The position numbers and the translations under genes were made by a program. Positions 9,287-18,597 of a stretch of 64,000 bases of DNA are shown here, one piece after another. Positions within the stretch are counted from its first letter, which is position 1, and each line of letters starts with the position of its first letter. Under the pieces are notes generated by a model, which was given only the letters and a program-made list of their open reading frames with translations, was not told where the DNA came from and did no database searches. Source of the stretch: an uncultured Gammaproteobacteria bacterium (GTDB lineage Bacteria; Pseudomonadota; Gammaproteobacteria; HK1); NCBI GenBank assembly GCA_947258715.1, contig CAMYJH010000012.1, positions 124,001-188,000 on the forward strand, given 5' to 3'.

Positions 9287-10245
9287 GGCACATCCACTTC
9301 CTGAACGATTTGTTCAGCTACATTGTCGCCGGCGGGGGGGCTGTCCACCACCGGGCTCAGTCGGTGACTGACCACGCCAGAGAGCACCGCCTGCACGTCT
9401 TCCGGCACCACGTGGGCACGTCCGGCCATAAATGCCCAGGCCTGACTTGCGCGAACAAGGGCGATGCCGGCGCGGGGCGAAAGTCCCAGCTCGTAATGCG
9501 GCGCGTTGCGGGTATAGCTGACGATGGCCTGGACGTAGGCAACCAGCGCGTCGGAAACGTGCACTTTCGAGGCCAAGACTTGGGCCCGTATCAAATCCTC
9601 AGGGGTGAGGCAGGGCGCGAGATCGTTCAGGTGCTCGCGCCGGTCACGGCCCTTGAGCAGAGCGCGTTCGGCATTCGCGTCCGGGTACCCGATGTCGATG
9701 CGCATGAGAAAGCGATCCAGCTGCGATTCGGGCAGCGGGAAAGTCCCCACCTGGCGCACGGGATTCTGCGTTGCGATGACGAAGAATGGCGCCGGCAGGG
9801 GACGTGTCTCTCCGTCCTGTGTGACCTGGTACTCCTCCATGGCCTCGAGCAGCGCGCTCTGGGTCTTGGGCGTGGCTCGATTGACCTCGTCGGCGAGCAC
9901 CAGCTGGGAAAATATTGGGCCGGGATGAAAGCGAAAGGCGCCGGTTTCGCGCTCGTACACCGAGGCTCCGAGTATGTCTGCCGGAAGCAGGTCGCTGGTG
10001 AACTGTACGCGCTGGAATTCGAGACCGAGCAGCCGCGCCAGCGCTTGGGCGAGTAAAGTCTTACCGACGCCGGGCACATCCTCGATAAGCAAGTGGCCGC
10101 GCGCCGCCATGCTCGCCAGGGCCAGCCGTATGGCGTGCTTCTTTCCGAGGACAATCTCGCTCGCGTCCTCGATGGCGTCGTTGAGCGCGCGCACGAGCTC
10201 GTTGTCGCCGCTGATACGCGCTTCGCTGCTTTGAAATGCCGTCAC
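9283..10245 (-). CDS. MoxR-family AAA+ ATPase
   Basis: AAA+ ATPase of the MoxR group, which acts as a chaperone or activator of partner proteins. Walker A is LLIEDVPGVGKTLLAQALA, Walker B is LVLADEVNRATPKTQSALLE, and sensor 1 is FFVIATQNPV. With GTG 10245 as start the product has 320 residues, the usual size. The frame is open to a GTG at 10314, which would add 23 residues with no family resemblance, so the start is uncertain. First gene of the coupled MoxR-DUF58-transglutaminase cassette. Confidence 0.9.
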   Translation of the reverse strand: MTAFQSSEARISGDNELVRALNDAIEDASEIVLGKKHAIRLALASMAARGHLLIEDVPGVGKTLLAQALARLLGLEFQRVQFTSDLLPADILGASVYERETGAFRFHPGPIFSQLVLADEVNRATPKTQSALLEAMEEYQVTQDGETRPLPAPFFVIATQNPVRQVGTFPLPESQLDRFLMRIDIGYPDANAERALLKGRDRREHLNDLAPCLTPEDLIRAQVLASKVHVSDALVAYVQAIVSYTRNAPHYELGLSPRAGIALVRASQAWAFMAGRAHVVPEDVQAVLSGVVSHRLSPVVDSPPAGDNVAEQIVQEVDVP

Positions 10246-10424
10246 GGGGTGTTCTGTTTTCCGCTCTTTTGCCGCCGCCTGCAGGCAAAGTATAGATGCC
10301 GTCCGCGGGCGCACACTGAGACCGGTGCCGCATTTGGGAGGCGTCCCTGATTGAGCATGGACAACCCCCGAGGGTTCATGCGGACGTTATAATCCGCCGC
10401 CTTTCATAGTCGACGACGATTTTC

Positions 10425-11432
10425 GTGCTAGAGATTCTTCATCATCCGCCCGATGGGCTCCTGGAGCGGGACGCTTCGCGGGTCCACGAGGTGTTGGAGG
10501 GCCCGACCCTGATACATATAGCCGGGCGGAAGCGCCGTCCGCTTTACGTTTCGGTGCTTCTCCACGGCAACGAAACCACTGGCTGGGAGACCGTCCGCGC
10601 GCTGCTGAAGCGACATCTCGGGGGCGAGCTGCCGCGAAGCTTGTCGCTCTTTATCGGCAACGTTAAGGCGGCGAAAGAGAACCTCCGCTCTCTGGACGGG
10701 CAGCCGGACTACAACCGCGTCTGGAGCGGCGGCCATGGGCCCGAGTACGCCATGGCCGCTCGGGTCATCGAGGAAATGCGTGCCCTCGACCCCGTTGCCT
10801 GTATCGATGTCCACAACACTTCGGGAACCAACCCACACCACGCCTGTGTGAACCTAATGGATCCCGCACACTTGGCGCTCGCCAGCCGCTTTGGTCATTT
10901 CGTCGTTTTTGCGGATAAGCCGCCGACCGTAGAAACGCGCGCTTTCGGCGAGTTCTGTCCTGCCGTCGTCATCGAGTGCGGTATGCCCGACCGACCGGGT
11001 GGTGTGGAGCACGCGCTGGCGTACCTGGAAGACGCGCTGGCGCGGGACGGTCTCGACCAGGTGCACCTGCATCCCGGCGATATCGATTTGTTTCACACGG
11101 CGGCGGTAGTGGAAATCCCGGAGGAGGTGTCGTTTGGCTTCGGAGACGGCTCGGATTTCGACCTGCTGCCTGATCTCGACCAGCTCAATTTCAACGAGCT
11201 GCCCGCGGGCACCATACTCGGTAAAGTCAGGCCAAACAGCAACGCGCGACTGCGTGTCACCGGTTCCAGCGATCGCGATCTTTACGGGCGTTATTTCACC
11301 GTGGACGAGGGTCGAATGGTGACCGCGGTCCCTGTGATGCCGGCGCTCATCAGCACCGACGCGCGCATCGTGCGTCAGGATTGCCTCTGCTATCTGATGG
11401 AACGCATACGCGTTCCCGAGGATCCGCCATAA
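10425..11432 (+). CDS. Succinylglutamate desuccinylase/aspartoacylase-type zinc deacylase (M14 family)
   Basis: A 335-residue zinc hydrolase. The zinc-binding motif is visible as His-Gly-Asn-Glu in VSVLLHGNETTGWETVRALL, and the third ligand is probably His in ACIDVHNTSGTNPHHACVN. The catalytic acid is a Glu, most likely in FCPAVVIECGMPDRPGG. The family removes N-acyl groups from amino acids or cleaves peptide bonds. There is no arginine-succinyltransferase (ast) context, so the substrate is open. The start is a GTG about 110 bp from the divergent MoxR gene. It is monocistronic and convergent with mscS. Confidence 0.85.
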   Translation: MLEILHHPPDGLLERDASRVHEVLEGPTLIHIAGRKRRPLYVSVLLHGNETTGWETVRALLKRHLGGELPRSLSLFIGNVKAAKENLRSLDGQPDYNRVWSGGHGPEYAMAARVIEEMRALDPVACIDVHNTSGTNPHHACVNLMDPAHLALASRFGHFVVFADKPPTVETRAFGEFCPAVVIECGMPDRPGGVEHALAYLEDALARDGLDQVHLHPGDIDLFHTAAVVEIPEEVSFGFGDGSDFDLLPDLDQLNFNELPAGTILGKVRPNSNARLRVTGSSDRDLYGRYFTVDEGRMVTAVPVMPALISTDARIVRQDCLCYLMERIRVPEDPP

Positions 11433-11499
11433 CTACGCCGCCGCGCACGAGGCACCCTCCGTGACGATGCGCTGTTGCTGACATTCCGCTCCCGATCTA

Positions 11500-12618
11500 T
11501 CACGCCGCCTGCGCTTCCATGCTCTGCGGCGCTGATATTCCCTCCGGCACGTGAATCGTGCGTGTGGGGAAGGCAATCTCCGCGCCGTGTTGATCGATGA
11601 TCTCGAACACCTTAAAAAGCACGTCCTGCTTCACCGCGTGATACTCGGCCCACGCTGTGGTCTTGGTCATGCAGTAGATGAAGAAATCCAGCGACGACGC
11701 GCCGAAGGCGTTGAAGTTCACCATAAGGGTCTTGTTAGTATCGATACCGGGATGATTCCCGATCATCTGTTTGACCTCTTTCAAGATGTCCTCCATCTTC
11801 GAGGCATCGTCGTAGCGAACGCCGATGGTCTCGTAGATGCGCCGATTGTGCATGCGAGAAGGGTTCTGCACCGCGATGCTGGTGAAAGTGGCGTTGGGTA
11901 CATAAAGGGGCCGGCTGTCGAAAGCGCGGATCACCGTCAGGCGCCAGCCGATCTTTTCCACCGTGCCCTCGATATCCCGGTCGGGTGAGCGCACCCAGTC
12001 GCCCACTGCGAAAGGCCGGTCCATGTAAACCATGAGTCCGCCAAAGAAGTTCGCCAACATCTCGCGCGCTGCAAGGCCAACGGCCAGACCTCCGATGCCG
12101 CCGAAAGCGAGCACACCGGAGACGCTGTAACCGAGCGTTTGCAACGCCACCAGCGCCGCGGTGATGATGACCGACAGGCGCAGCAGTTTTCCGATAGCGT
12201 CGAGAGTCGTGCGGTCGTATGTCTCTCCCCTGGCCTCCTTGCTAGCGGCGATGTTGTTTTCGGCCCGCTGGATGAAGCGAGTCAGGAACCAGGCCATGCA
12301 GGCGATTACGCCGACGTCGCGAATCGGCCACACCGCTTCAAAAATCGCCGCGGGCTTGACGTCCTGAATAATCTTTACGGCGAAGGCAAGGCCGACAATC
12401 CAGATGAGCACCGTCAGCGGCCGGTCGATGGAGCCGACCAGCGCATCATCCCAGGGGTTGGGGGTCCTTCGAACTCTCGCGCCTAAGCGCTTGACGATGC
12501 GCCTTTGAACGAAATTCACCACCAGGGTGAGAAAGACGATGATGAACACTTCCGCGACCCAGGCCTCGACACCGAGAGACATGAGCATCGAATTCAAGAG
12601 TTGTATTGCGCTTTCCAT
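11500..12618 (-). CDS. MscS-family mechanosensitive channel
   Basis: A 372-residue inner-membrane channel that releases solutes on hypo-osmotic shock. Four to five hydrophobic helices occupy roughly residues 15-175. The pore-lining helix is rich in Gly/Ala (VLAFGGIGGLAVGLAAREML), followed by the beta-domain signature DRPFAVGDWVR and IEGTVEKIGWRLTVIRAFD, then VPNATFTSIAVQNPSRM. Size and N-terminal helices resemble YbdG/YnaI-type rather than minimal MscS. The ATG at 12618 has an AAGGA box nearby. Confidence 0.92.
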   Translation of the reverse strand: MESAIQLLNSMLMSLGVEAWVAEVFIIVFLTLVVNFVQRRIVKRLGARVRRTPNPWDDALVGSIDRPLTVLIWIVGLAFAVKIIQDVKPAAIFEAVWPIRDVGVIACMAWFLTRFIQRAENNIAASKEARGETYDRTTLDAIGKLLRLSVIITAALVALQTLGYSVSGVLAFGGIGGLAVGLAAREMLANFFGGLMVYMDRPFAVGDWVRSPDRDIEGTVEKIGWRLTVIRAFDSRPLYVPNATFTSIAVQNPSRMHNRRIYETIGVRYDDASKMEDILKEVKQMIGNHPGIDTNKTLMVNFNAFGASSLDFFIYCMTKTTAWAEYHAVKQDVLFKVFEIIDQHGAEIAFPTRTIHVPEGISAPQSMEAQAA

Positions 12619-12773
12619 GGTGAGAATCCTTACGGTTAAAACGAAGTTCTGGTTCGATCAGAGAGAACCTATTATTATGCCAACGCGTGTTGGCGATCTA
12701 AAAAAACCCGCTAAGGAATTGCGATGGCCGCGCTCGATTCACCGCCGATACAACGCGCGGCGCTTTAAATACT

Positions 12774-13991
12774 ATGCCTCGACCGCTTGAATCCCTGCGC
12801 GTGCTCGACCTGACTCGGGCGCTGTCCGGCCCATTCTGCAGTATGATTCTCGGTGACCTCGGCGCCGACGTGATCAAGGTCGAGCCCACGCCTGATGGGG
12901 AAATGATTCGCGCATGGGGCCCGTTTCACGACGGCGACGGCGTTTTCTATCTAAGCGTGAACCGAAACAAGCGCAGCCTCGCCATCGACTTTCGCAATCC
13001 AAAAGGACTCGAGCTGCTGCATCGCATCGCCTGCAAATCGGACGTACTGGTCGAGAACTTCAAACCGGGCACGACGGACAAGCTCGGGATTGCCTACGAC
13101 AGACTCAAATCGAAGAATCCGCGGCTCATCTACGCCTCCATCACCGGCTTCGGCAGAGACGGACCCTACGGCAGCTGGCCGGGATTCGATCAGGTTGCTC
13201 AAGGGATGTCGGGGCTCATGAGCATCACCGGCCCCCGCGACGGTGAAGCGACTCGGGTGGGGGTGCCCATAGGCGATCTGGTCGCCGGCATGTGGCTCGC
13301 CATCGGCATCAATGCAGCGCTCGTCCAGCGTCACCAAACCGGCGCCGGCCAGCGGGTGGATACCTCCCTGCTGGCGAGTTTGGTGGGCATGCTTTGCGTT
13401 CAGGGCCAGCGTTTCTTAAGCATTGAGGACGTTCCGCAGCGCGCTGGCAACGATCATCCGGTTATCTTTCCCTACGGTACCTTTACCGCCGCCGACGGCA
13501 TGCTCAATCTTGGAGCGGCCACGCCGGGTATGTGGGTCAAGGTGTGCGAGCTGCTCGGTCTCGAGCATCTCAAAGATCATCCGGACTACGCGGATAACAC
13601 CGCCCGGGCAACGAACCGCGACGCGCTTCGAGAAATCATGAACCAGCGTCTCTCCACCCGAAGCGCTATCGAGTGGACAAAGGAGTTCATCGACGCGGGA
13701 GTGCCGGCAGGCCCTGTATACACCATGGATCAGGTGTTCGATGATCCTCAGGTAAAACACTTGGGGCTGGCCGAAGAAGTAAACCACCCGGTGATTGGCA
13801 CCCTGCGTCAGCTTTCCAATCCCCTGCGTATGGAAAATATCGGTAACGAAACGGTGAAGGTCCACCCACCGCTGCTCGGAGAACACAGTGAAGTCGTTCT
13901 GCGAGAACTCGACATCGGCGACGACGAGATTGCCGCGCTAATCAAGGACGGAGTGGTCATGGTGAGCGACGCAGGGAAGGAGTCCGCGTGA
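12774..13991 (+). CDS. Family III CoA-transferase (CaiB/BaiF)
   Basis: A 405-residue CoA-transferase that moves CoA between carboxylic acids through an aspartyl-CoA intermediate. The N-terminus (ESLRVLDLTRALSGPFCSMI then LGDLGADVIKVEP) and the catalytic Asp region (VGVPIGDLVAGMWLAIGINA) are typical. It is the first gene of a tight operon: its stop overlaps the VOC gene start by 4 bp (GTGA). Together with the enoyl-CoA hydratase-like gene it probably activates and degrades an organic acid; the sequence does not tell which one. It is one of three paralogues in the window. Confidence 0.9.
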   Translation: MPRPLESLRVLDLTRALSGPFCSMILGDLGADVIKVEPTPDGEMIRAWGPFHDGDGVFYLSVNRNKRSLAIDFRNPKGLELLHRIACKSDVLVENFKPGTTDKLGIAYDRLKSKNPRLIYASITGFGRDGPYGSWPGFDQVAQGMSGLMSITGPRDGEATRVGVPIGDLVAGMWLAIGINAALVQRHQTGAGQRVDTSLLASLVGMLCVQGQRFLSIEDVPQRAGNDHPVIFPYGTFTAADGMLNLGAATPGMWVKVCELLGLEHLKDHPDYADNTARATNRDALREIMNQRLSTRSAIEWTKEFIDAGVPAGPVYTMDQVFDDPQVKHLGLAEEVNHPVIGTLRQLSNPLRMENIGNETVKVHPPLLGEHSEVVLRELDIGDDEIAALIKDGVVMVSDAGKESA

Positions 13992-14929
13992 ACGTGCCGG
14001 AAGTGGCCTATGTCGCCGTCGCGGTAAGCGACGTTGCCGCGGCGTCGCGCGTATTCAACGGCGAACTGGGGTTGGCGAATAAAAGCGGATCGCTGGGCGA
14101 TGGCAGCGAGGTGCCGCTGTTCACCGTTGGCAGAACGGCCCTCGCGGTATTTGAGGCGGGTCATCCTTTTCTGGGCGCGGATTCGAGGCCCGGGGTGCAC
14201 CACATCGCAATTGCCGCGCCCGATCCGACGGCCTATCTGAAGGCAATCGATGTTCCTGCGGTGGATGGCGCATTATGCGAGGGAATTGACGGTGTGCGCC
14301 AGCTGGAACTCGGACTCGATGCGACCTGCGGCGTGCGCTTGCGCGTGTGCGAGCCGCTGGTCGTTGCCGTGGGGGGATCGCCCTATGTGGAACGTATCGA
14401 TCACCTGGGTGTAGCGTCATCCGACAACAATCGGGCCGCTGCGGTATTCAGCGGCAAGCTGGGCTGTCCGCTGGAGAGCACCCAGACCGATATGGAAGTG
14501 CAGATGGCCGTGGAGTCGTTTACCTCCGACAAGTACGGCGTGGTGTATCACAACCGACCCCCGCAGCCGATGGGGGGACTGCGCGTCAGCTTTCTCACCG
14601 CCGGCGATTTCGAGCTCGAGTTTCTTCAGCCCTTCGACCCCATGCCTGAGAACGCCGACCACTCCGGACCCCCGCCGAACCAGCCGGGAAATACCCGCGG
14701 CGACCGCGGTGCGATCGGCCGCTACATCCAACGTCGCGGCTCCGGGCTGCATCATATTGCGTTGAAAACCCCGAACATCAACCAGCTGTTGCCGGACCTG
14801 GCCAGAAAAGGACTTCGCATGATCGATTTTAAGGGCCGGCCGGGATCGCGCAGGGCGCTCATCGGCTTCGTGCATCCCGCTTCGCTGGGGGGATTATTGC
14901 TGCACTTCGTCGAGCGCGATGAGCTCTGA
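13988..14929 (+). CDS. Double VOC-domain protein with methylmalonyl-CoA epimerase-like half
   Basis: A 313-residue protein made of two vicinal-oxygen-chelate modules. The second half (about 135-310) resembles methylmalonyl-CoA epimerase: metal-ligand candidates are His in ERIDHLGVAS, Glu in FELEFLQP, His in GSGLHHIALKT and Glu near LLLHFVERDEL, with the epimerase-like tail GFVHPASLGG. The first half is more diverged. It sits between a CoA-transferase and an enoyl-CoA hydratase-like gene with overlaps on both sides, so a CoA-ester or keto-acid substrate is likely. An extradiol dioxygenase or glyoxalase role cannot be ruled out. Confidence 0.8.
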   Translation: MNVPEVAYVAVAVSDVAAASRVFNGELGLANKSGSLGDGSEVPLFTVGRTALAVFEAGHPFLGADSRPGVHHIAIAAPDPTAYLKAIDVPAVDGALCEGIDGVRQLELGLDATCGVRLRVCEPLVVAVGGSPYVERIDHLGVASSDNNRAAAVFSGKLGCPLESTQTDMEVQMAVESFTSDKYGVVYHNRPPQPMGGLRVSFLTAGDFELEFLQPFDPMPENADHSGPPPNQPGNTRGDRGAIGRYIQRRGSGLHHIALKTPNINQLLPDLARKGLRMIDFKGRPGSRRALIGFVHPASLGGLLLHFVERDEL

Positions 14930-15704
14930 CGTCCTCACCAGCGAGCGTCGTGGCGCGGCGCAGGTGATCACCATCACCCGCGAGCACGCGGGCAATTCCA
15001 TCAGCCGCGAGGTTACCGAGGCCTTTGAGCGGGCCATCGCGCCGCTAGAGAAAGACGCCACGCTGCGCGCGGTCATCGTGACCGGTTCAGGCGACCGTTT
15101 CTTCTGCTCCGGCGGCGACATCAAGCAGTACCGGGATTTGAAAACCCGCGAGCAGCTCAATAGGGCGTTCGCGCGACCGCGCAAACTTCTCGACCATCTG
15201 GAATCGCTTCCGGTGCCGGTGATCGCCGCCGTCAACGGCTATGCGCTGGGCGGCGGCGCCGAGCTGATGCTCGCCTGCGACATTCGTCTCGCTGCTCCCG
15301 AGGCCAAGATTGGTTTTCCCTACGTCAAGCTGAGTCTGATCCCCGGCTGGCACGGCATCGACCGCCTGGCGCAAAGCTGCGGTTACGGGGTCGCCATGCA
15401 CCTGCTGACCAGCGGCGAACCGGTAACGGCAGCTGATGCGAGGCGTCTTGGACTGATCAATGAAGTGGTGATTGACGCTCCGGTTCTGGACGCGGCCCTT
15501 GCCTTCACCGCCGGGCTCGAATCCGCGGCGCCGCTCTCGCTGGCCGCCACCAAACGGGTGTTGAGGAGCGCGTTCTCTGAATCCCGCGACGCGGCTCGTC
15601 AGATTGCCGAGCAGACCTTTGCCGATCTGTGGATGAGCAAGGACCACCGGGAGGCGGAAGCGGCGTTTGCGGAAAAAAGAAAGCCAAAATTCAGCGGCGA
15701 GTAA
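14919..15704 (+). CDS. Enoyl-CoA hydratase/isomerase-family protein
   Basis: A 261-residue crotonase-fold protein. The oxyanion-hole segments are present (FFCSGGDIKQYRDL and NGYALGGGAELMLACDIRLA). The two catalytic glutamates of true hydratases seem replaced: the position before VKLSLIPGW is Tyr, and the position in GVAMHLLTSGEPV is His. It may therefore be an isomerase, decarboxylase or hydrolase of the superfamily rather than a hydratase. It is the last gene of the CoA-transferase/VOC operon, overlapping the VOC gene by 11 bp. Confidence 0.85.
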   Translation: MSSDVLTSERRGAAQVITITREHAGNSISREVTEAFERAIAPLEKDATLRAVIVTGSGDRFFCSGGDIKQYRDLKTREQLNRAFARPRKLLDHLESLPVPVIAAVNGYALGGGAELMLACDIRLAAPEAKIGFPYVKLSLIPGWHGIDRLAQSCGYGVAMHLLTSGEPVTAADARRLGLINEVVIDAPVLDAALAFTAGLESAAPLSLAATKRVLRSAFSESRDAARQIAEQTFADLWMSKDHREAEAAFAEKRKPKFSGE

Positions 15705-16172
15705 TCCGCCTTTCACACCTGCGCATCGCATGGAGAAGTTGCCTAGTGCATTTCCGCTTCCCAGGCTGCGCAGAAACTCGCGCTTGTGTGAGTCGGTGGG
15801 AGAAAATTGGAAAAAGAGACTGTATTTTGAGCAGCTATCCCAAATTTTTTTCCCACTCAAGATCATCAGATGGCAGAAATATGCTGATCCGTCCCCCCGG
15901 CAGCGATCGACCGGACTTTTTTCGCAGCCTGTTTCGCCGCAATGGCGACCCGTGCGTTGATGCGATCGTGGCCTAGAGTCGCTGTCAGCATCGGCGTTTC
16001 CTGTAACAACGCGCCAGCGCGCGAAGCAATCAGGCCTGGCCATCGGGCACGGCGCCCTGTCGGCAGAAGTTCCTTTTTCCCCTCCCTCTTGGCCGCGTAG
16101 CGCCGACTACACTTTCCGGTGACCCCAAACGCGGCGGCCTTCCGTCGCGGCAGAACCGGAGAGGAAAGGGCC
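15705..16172. other. Intergenic region, no gene seen
   Basis: About 470 bp between the enoyl-CoA hydratase-like gene and the small lipoprotein. Open frames on both strands show no recognisable protein and no convincing ribosome-binding site. The promoter for the small lipoprotein presumably lies here, but I could not place it. Confidence 0.4.
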
Positions 16173-16379
16173 ATGAATCGCTTATATTTGCGCCTCACAT
16201 TGCTTCTCGCCCTAGGGCTGTTGTTGATTGGCTGCTCAAGCCAGGACGACGAAGGAGGAGTCAAGGAGCACGTTTGGAAAGACCAGGTCGAGGCCATCGA
16301 CAAGGCCCGCGAGGTTGAGAACGTGCTCAAGGATGCCGCTGGGAAGCAAAAGAAGGCGGCCCAGGACTCAGGCTATTGA
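16173..16379 (+). CDS. Small lipoprotein of unknown function
   Basis: A 68-residue protein with a lipoprotein signal peptide (LLLALGLLLIGCSSQDDEGG, Cys at about residue 20) and a charged helical remainder. ATG 16173 was chosen because GAGGAAAGGG lies just upstream and the signal peptide begins there; the frame is open further upstream. The mature part (about 48 residues, Lys/Glu-rich) has no recognisable domain. It is an anchored small periplasmic protein, perhaps on the outer membrane. Confidence 0.7.
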   Translation: MNRLYLRLTLLLALGLLLIGCSSQDDEGGVKEHVWKDQVEAIDKAREVENVLKDAAGKQKKAAQDSGY

Positions 16380-16527
16380 GATGCCCGAAGCGGCGCGCGA
16401 ACCACGCCTACGCTCTTGGTCACTGCTCGCTTGCGGGCGAATCCGCCAAAAATCCTTGCTTTAACCGGCGCCGCAACCTGGCGGCCAAGGTTGCTCTCAA
16501 AGGCGTCGTGAACCCTTACCCGGCCTG

Positions 16528-16555
16528 GAAAAAAACCGCCCGGCTCGCGGGCGGT
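16528..16555 (-). terminator. Rho-independent terminator (minus strand)
   Basis: An 8-bp perfect stem, accgcccg (16535-16542) with cgggcggt (16548-16555), closes a 5-base loop and is bordered on the low-coordinate side by a run of A, which reads as a U-tract on the minus strand. It is placed about 100 bp after the stop of the small gene at 16658-16882. Confidence 0.85.
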
Positions 16556-16657
16556 CAATACGGAAGAGAGGTAGGGATAGCCGCTTTGACGCATAGCCCG
16601 CTGCCGTGCGGCGGGCGGCAGCGGAATCGGGGCCTTGTGAGCCCCTCAGGGAAGTCC

Positions 16658-16882
16658 TTAGAGGCCGATGTCTCGCCGCATCGTCTCATCCAGGGAATGC
16701 AGCGAGTTGTCCGCCCGAGGGCCCATGACGTGACGGAGAGGGGCTTCGAAGATGCCGCGGATACTCGCCCCCGCTTCGCGGAGAAATTCCCGCACGGGCC
16801 CGGACCTGCGCTTGCCTGCCGTCTCGCTTACTTCGTGGGTTTCGAGAAAGTCTCGCTCTCTGCGAATCGTGTGCGTGGTCAT
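16658..16882 (-). CDS. Small protein with DUF1127-like C-terminus
   Basis: A 74-residue basic protein. Its end (LHSLDETMRRDIGL) resembles the end of the DUF1127/YjiS motif (LDDRLLRDIGL type) found in small regulatory and phosphate- or stress-linked proteins of proteobacteria. The rest (REFLREAGASIRGIFEAPLR) could form an amphipathic helix. AGGAAGGAAT lies about 10 bases upstream of the ATG, and a strong terminator follows about 100 bp downstream, which supports it as an expressed gene. It is divergent from the LysR gene. The DUF1127 link is inference from one short motif. Confidence 0.55.
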   Translation of the reverse strand: MTTHTIRRERDFLETHEVSETAGKRRSGPVREFLREAGASIRGIFEAPLRHVMGPRADNSLHSLDETMRRDIGL

Positions 16883-17030
16883 TTCAAGATTCCTTCCTAT
16901 TGAGTAAAATTCACTCTTATCTAGTACTTAATTCCTATGACATCGGCCTTATAGATCTAAGATAGTCAGGGATCTCCCTGCTCACAAACGATACTTTTTC
17001 AGTCAGGTGCTGAGAATTTTTCATCCGTAG

Positions 17031-17975
17031 ATGCGCCATCTCCCACCGCTGAACGCGATTCGGGCCTTTGAGGCCGCAGCCAGGCACCTGAGTTTCAACC
17101 AGGCGGCCCTGGAGCTGAACGTCACCGCCTCGGCGGTCAGTCACCAGGTCAAGACCCTGGAGGACTATTTCGGGGTGAAGCTTTTCAACCGCCTGCCTCG
17201 AAACGTCTCCCTGACCCCGGAGGGAAAGGACTACCTGCCGGCGGTGAGCGGCGCACTGGACCAGCTCGACAGCGCAAGCCGCAGGCTCGCCCGGCGTACC
17301 GCCGATGCGCCTTTGAACCTGGGCTGCGCGCCCACCTTCGCCGTGGGCTGGCTCATTCCCCACCTCTCTGATTTTCACGACGAATATCCCGAAATCGACG
17401 TGCGGCTGACCCTGACGCCGATCACCAGGCAAATCGATTTCGGCGCCTCGGATACCGACGTGGTGATTATGTACGGCACCTCGGGTTCATGGCCGAATCT
17501 GGTCATGCATCAGCTCATGGCGGAAGAACTGGTGCCGGTTTGCAGCCCCAGGCTGTTGCAAGAGCACCCGCTGGAAACCCCAAGCGATTTACGCAACGTA
17601 ACTCTGCTTCACTCCATTCCGCGCATGGGCCAATGGCGCAACTGGCTGCACATTGCCGGAGTCAAAGGGGTCGACCCCAAAAGGGGCCTTCGATTCCAGA
17701 CAACGCCGCTGGCGGTGAGCGCTGCGGTGGCCGGCGCCGGCGTTGCCATCGCCAACCGTCGCTTCGTCGAGACCGATCTGGATGCAGGACGTCTCATCGT
17801 TGCTTTTGAAATCGATCTGCCTAGCGACAGCGGTTATTTTCTTATCTACCCGAAAGAAAGCGGCGACGATCCGCGCGTCAGCGCATTTCGTGAATGGTTG
17901 CTCACGCGCCTTGCTGAGGAGATGCCGGAGCACGGCGATCCAATCCTGGAGGACACGCTACCTCCGGGGCGTTGA
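17031..17975 (+). CDS. LysR-family transcriptional regulator (GcvA-like)
   Basis: A 314-residue regulator with an N-terminal winged helix-turn-helix (LPPLNAIRAFEAAARHLSFN, then QAALELNVTASAVSHQVKTL) and a C-terminal effector-binding domain (about 90-300). The DNA-binding part is very close to the GcvA/AmpR subgroup. A GST gene follows 19 bp after its stop on the same strand and may be co-transcribed; the small gene at 16658 is divergent and may be its target. The effector is unknown. Confidence 0.9.
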   Translation: MRHLPPLNAIRAFEAAARHLSFNQAALELNVTASAVSHQVKTLEDYFGVKLFNRLPRNVSLTPEGKDYLPAVSGALDQLDSASRRLARRTADAPLNLGCAPTFAVGWLIPHLSDFHDEYPEIDVRLTLTPITRQIDFGASDTDVVIMYGTSGSWPNLVMHQLMAEELVPVCSPRLLQEHPLETPSDLRNVTLLHSIPRMGQWRNWLHIAGVKGVDPKRGLRFQTTPLAVSAAVAGAGVAIANRRFVETDLDAGRLIVAFEIDLPSDSGYFLIYPKESGDDPRVSAFREWLLTRLAEEMPEHGDPILEDTLPPGR

Positions 17976-17994
17976 CCGGATTGCGTAGTAGACG

Positions 17995-18591
17995 ATGAAA
18001 CTGTTCATCACCGTCAATTCGCCCTATGCGCGAATCGTCCGCGTGGCCGCGATAGAGATGGGGCTCGACAGCCGGATAGACATCGAGGTGGTGACGGTGC
18101 GGGATCCAAGAAGCGTTCTGCTCCCGCATAACCCCACGGGAAAGGTTCCGACCCTTCGGACCGATAGCGGAGAAATCCTCTCCGAGACGCGAATCATTCT
18201 CGAGCATCTCGATGCGCTACAGCCGGGAAATAAGTTGCTCGCTGCTAACAATGACCTCGTCGGTCGCGCGGAGGAGGGTCGCATCTTTGGCTGCCTGGAT
18301 GGCGTCTCTACCTGGGCGCGGGAATACAGGCGGCCGGAATCGAAGCGCTTTCAGTGGCTTATGGAAGTCGAGCATGCGCGCGCCGCGCGCTGTTTCGATT
18401 TTTTTGACAGGGATCAGGCACTACTGAACGACCGGATCCGCGTAGCGCAGATCGCGCTCGGCTGCAGCGTAGGTTTCACCGACGCGTTCCTGGACGATTT
18501 CGACTGGCGCGACGGCCGTCCAAACCTTTCTGCCTGGTACGACAACTTCCTCGATCGGCCGTCAATGCGATCGACGATGCCGAAAAGGTAG
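17995..18591 (+). CDS. Glutathione S-transferase family protein
   Basis: A 198-residue GST with an N-terminal thioredoxin fold (LFITVNSPYARIVRVAAIEM; cis-Pro loop NPTGKVPTLRTDSGEILSET) and an all-helical C-terminal domain. The layout resembles YibF-type bacterial GSTs. The possible catalytic Ser lies in VNSPYARIV. It is placed 19 bp after a LysR gene. A role in detoxification or thiol chemistry is inferred from the family only. Confidence 0.85.
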   Translation: MKLFITVNSPYARIVRVAAIEMGLDSRIDIEVVTVRDPRSVLLPHNPTGKVPTLRTDSGEILSETRIILEHLDALQPGNKLLAANNDLVGRAEEGRIFGCLDGVSTWAREYRRPESKRFQWLMEVEHARAARCFDFFDRDQALLNDRIRVAQIALGCSVGFTDAFLDDFDWRDGRPNLSAWYDNFLDRPSMRSTMPKR

Positions 18592-18597
18592 ACGTAG

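Noticed and set aside
15866-16330. A 154-codon minus-strand frame opposite the small lipoprotein
   Set aside because: Overlaps the lipoprotein gene, which has a clear signal peptide and ribosome-binding site; the opposite frame shows no recognisable domain.
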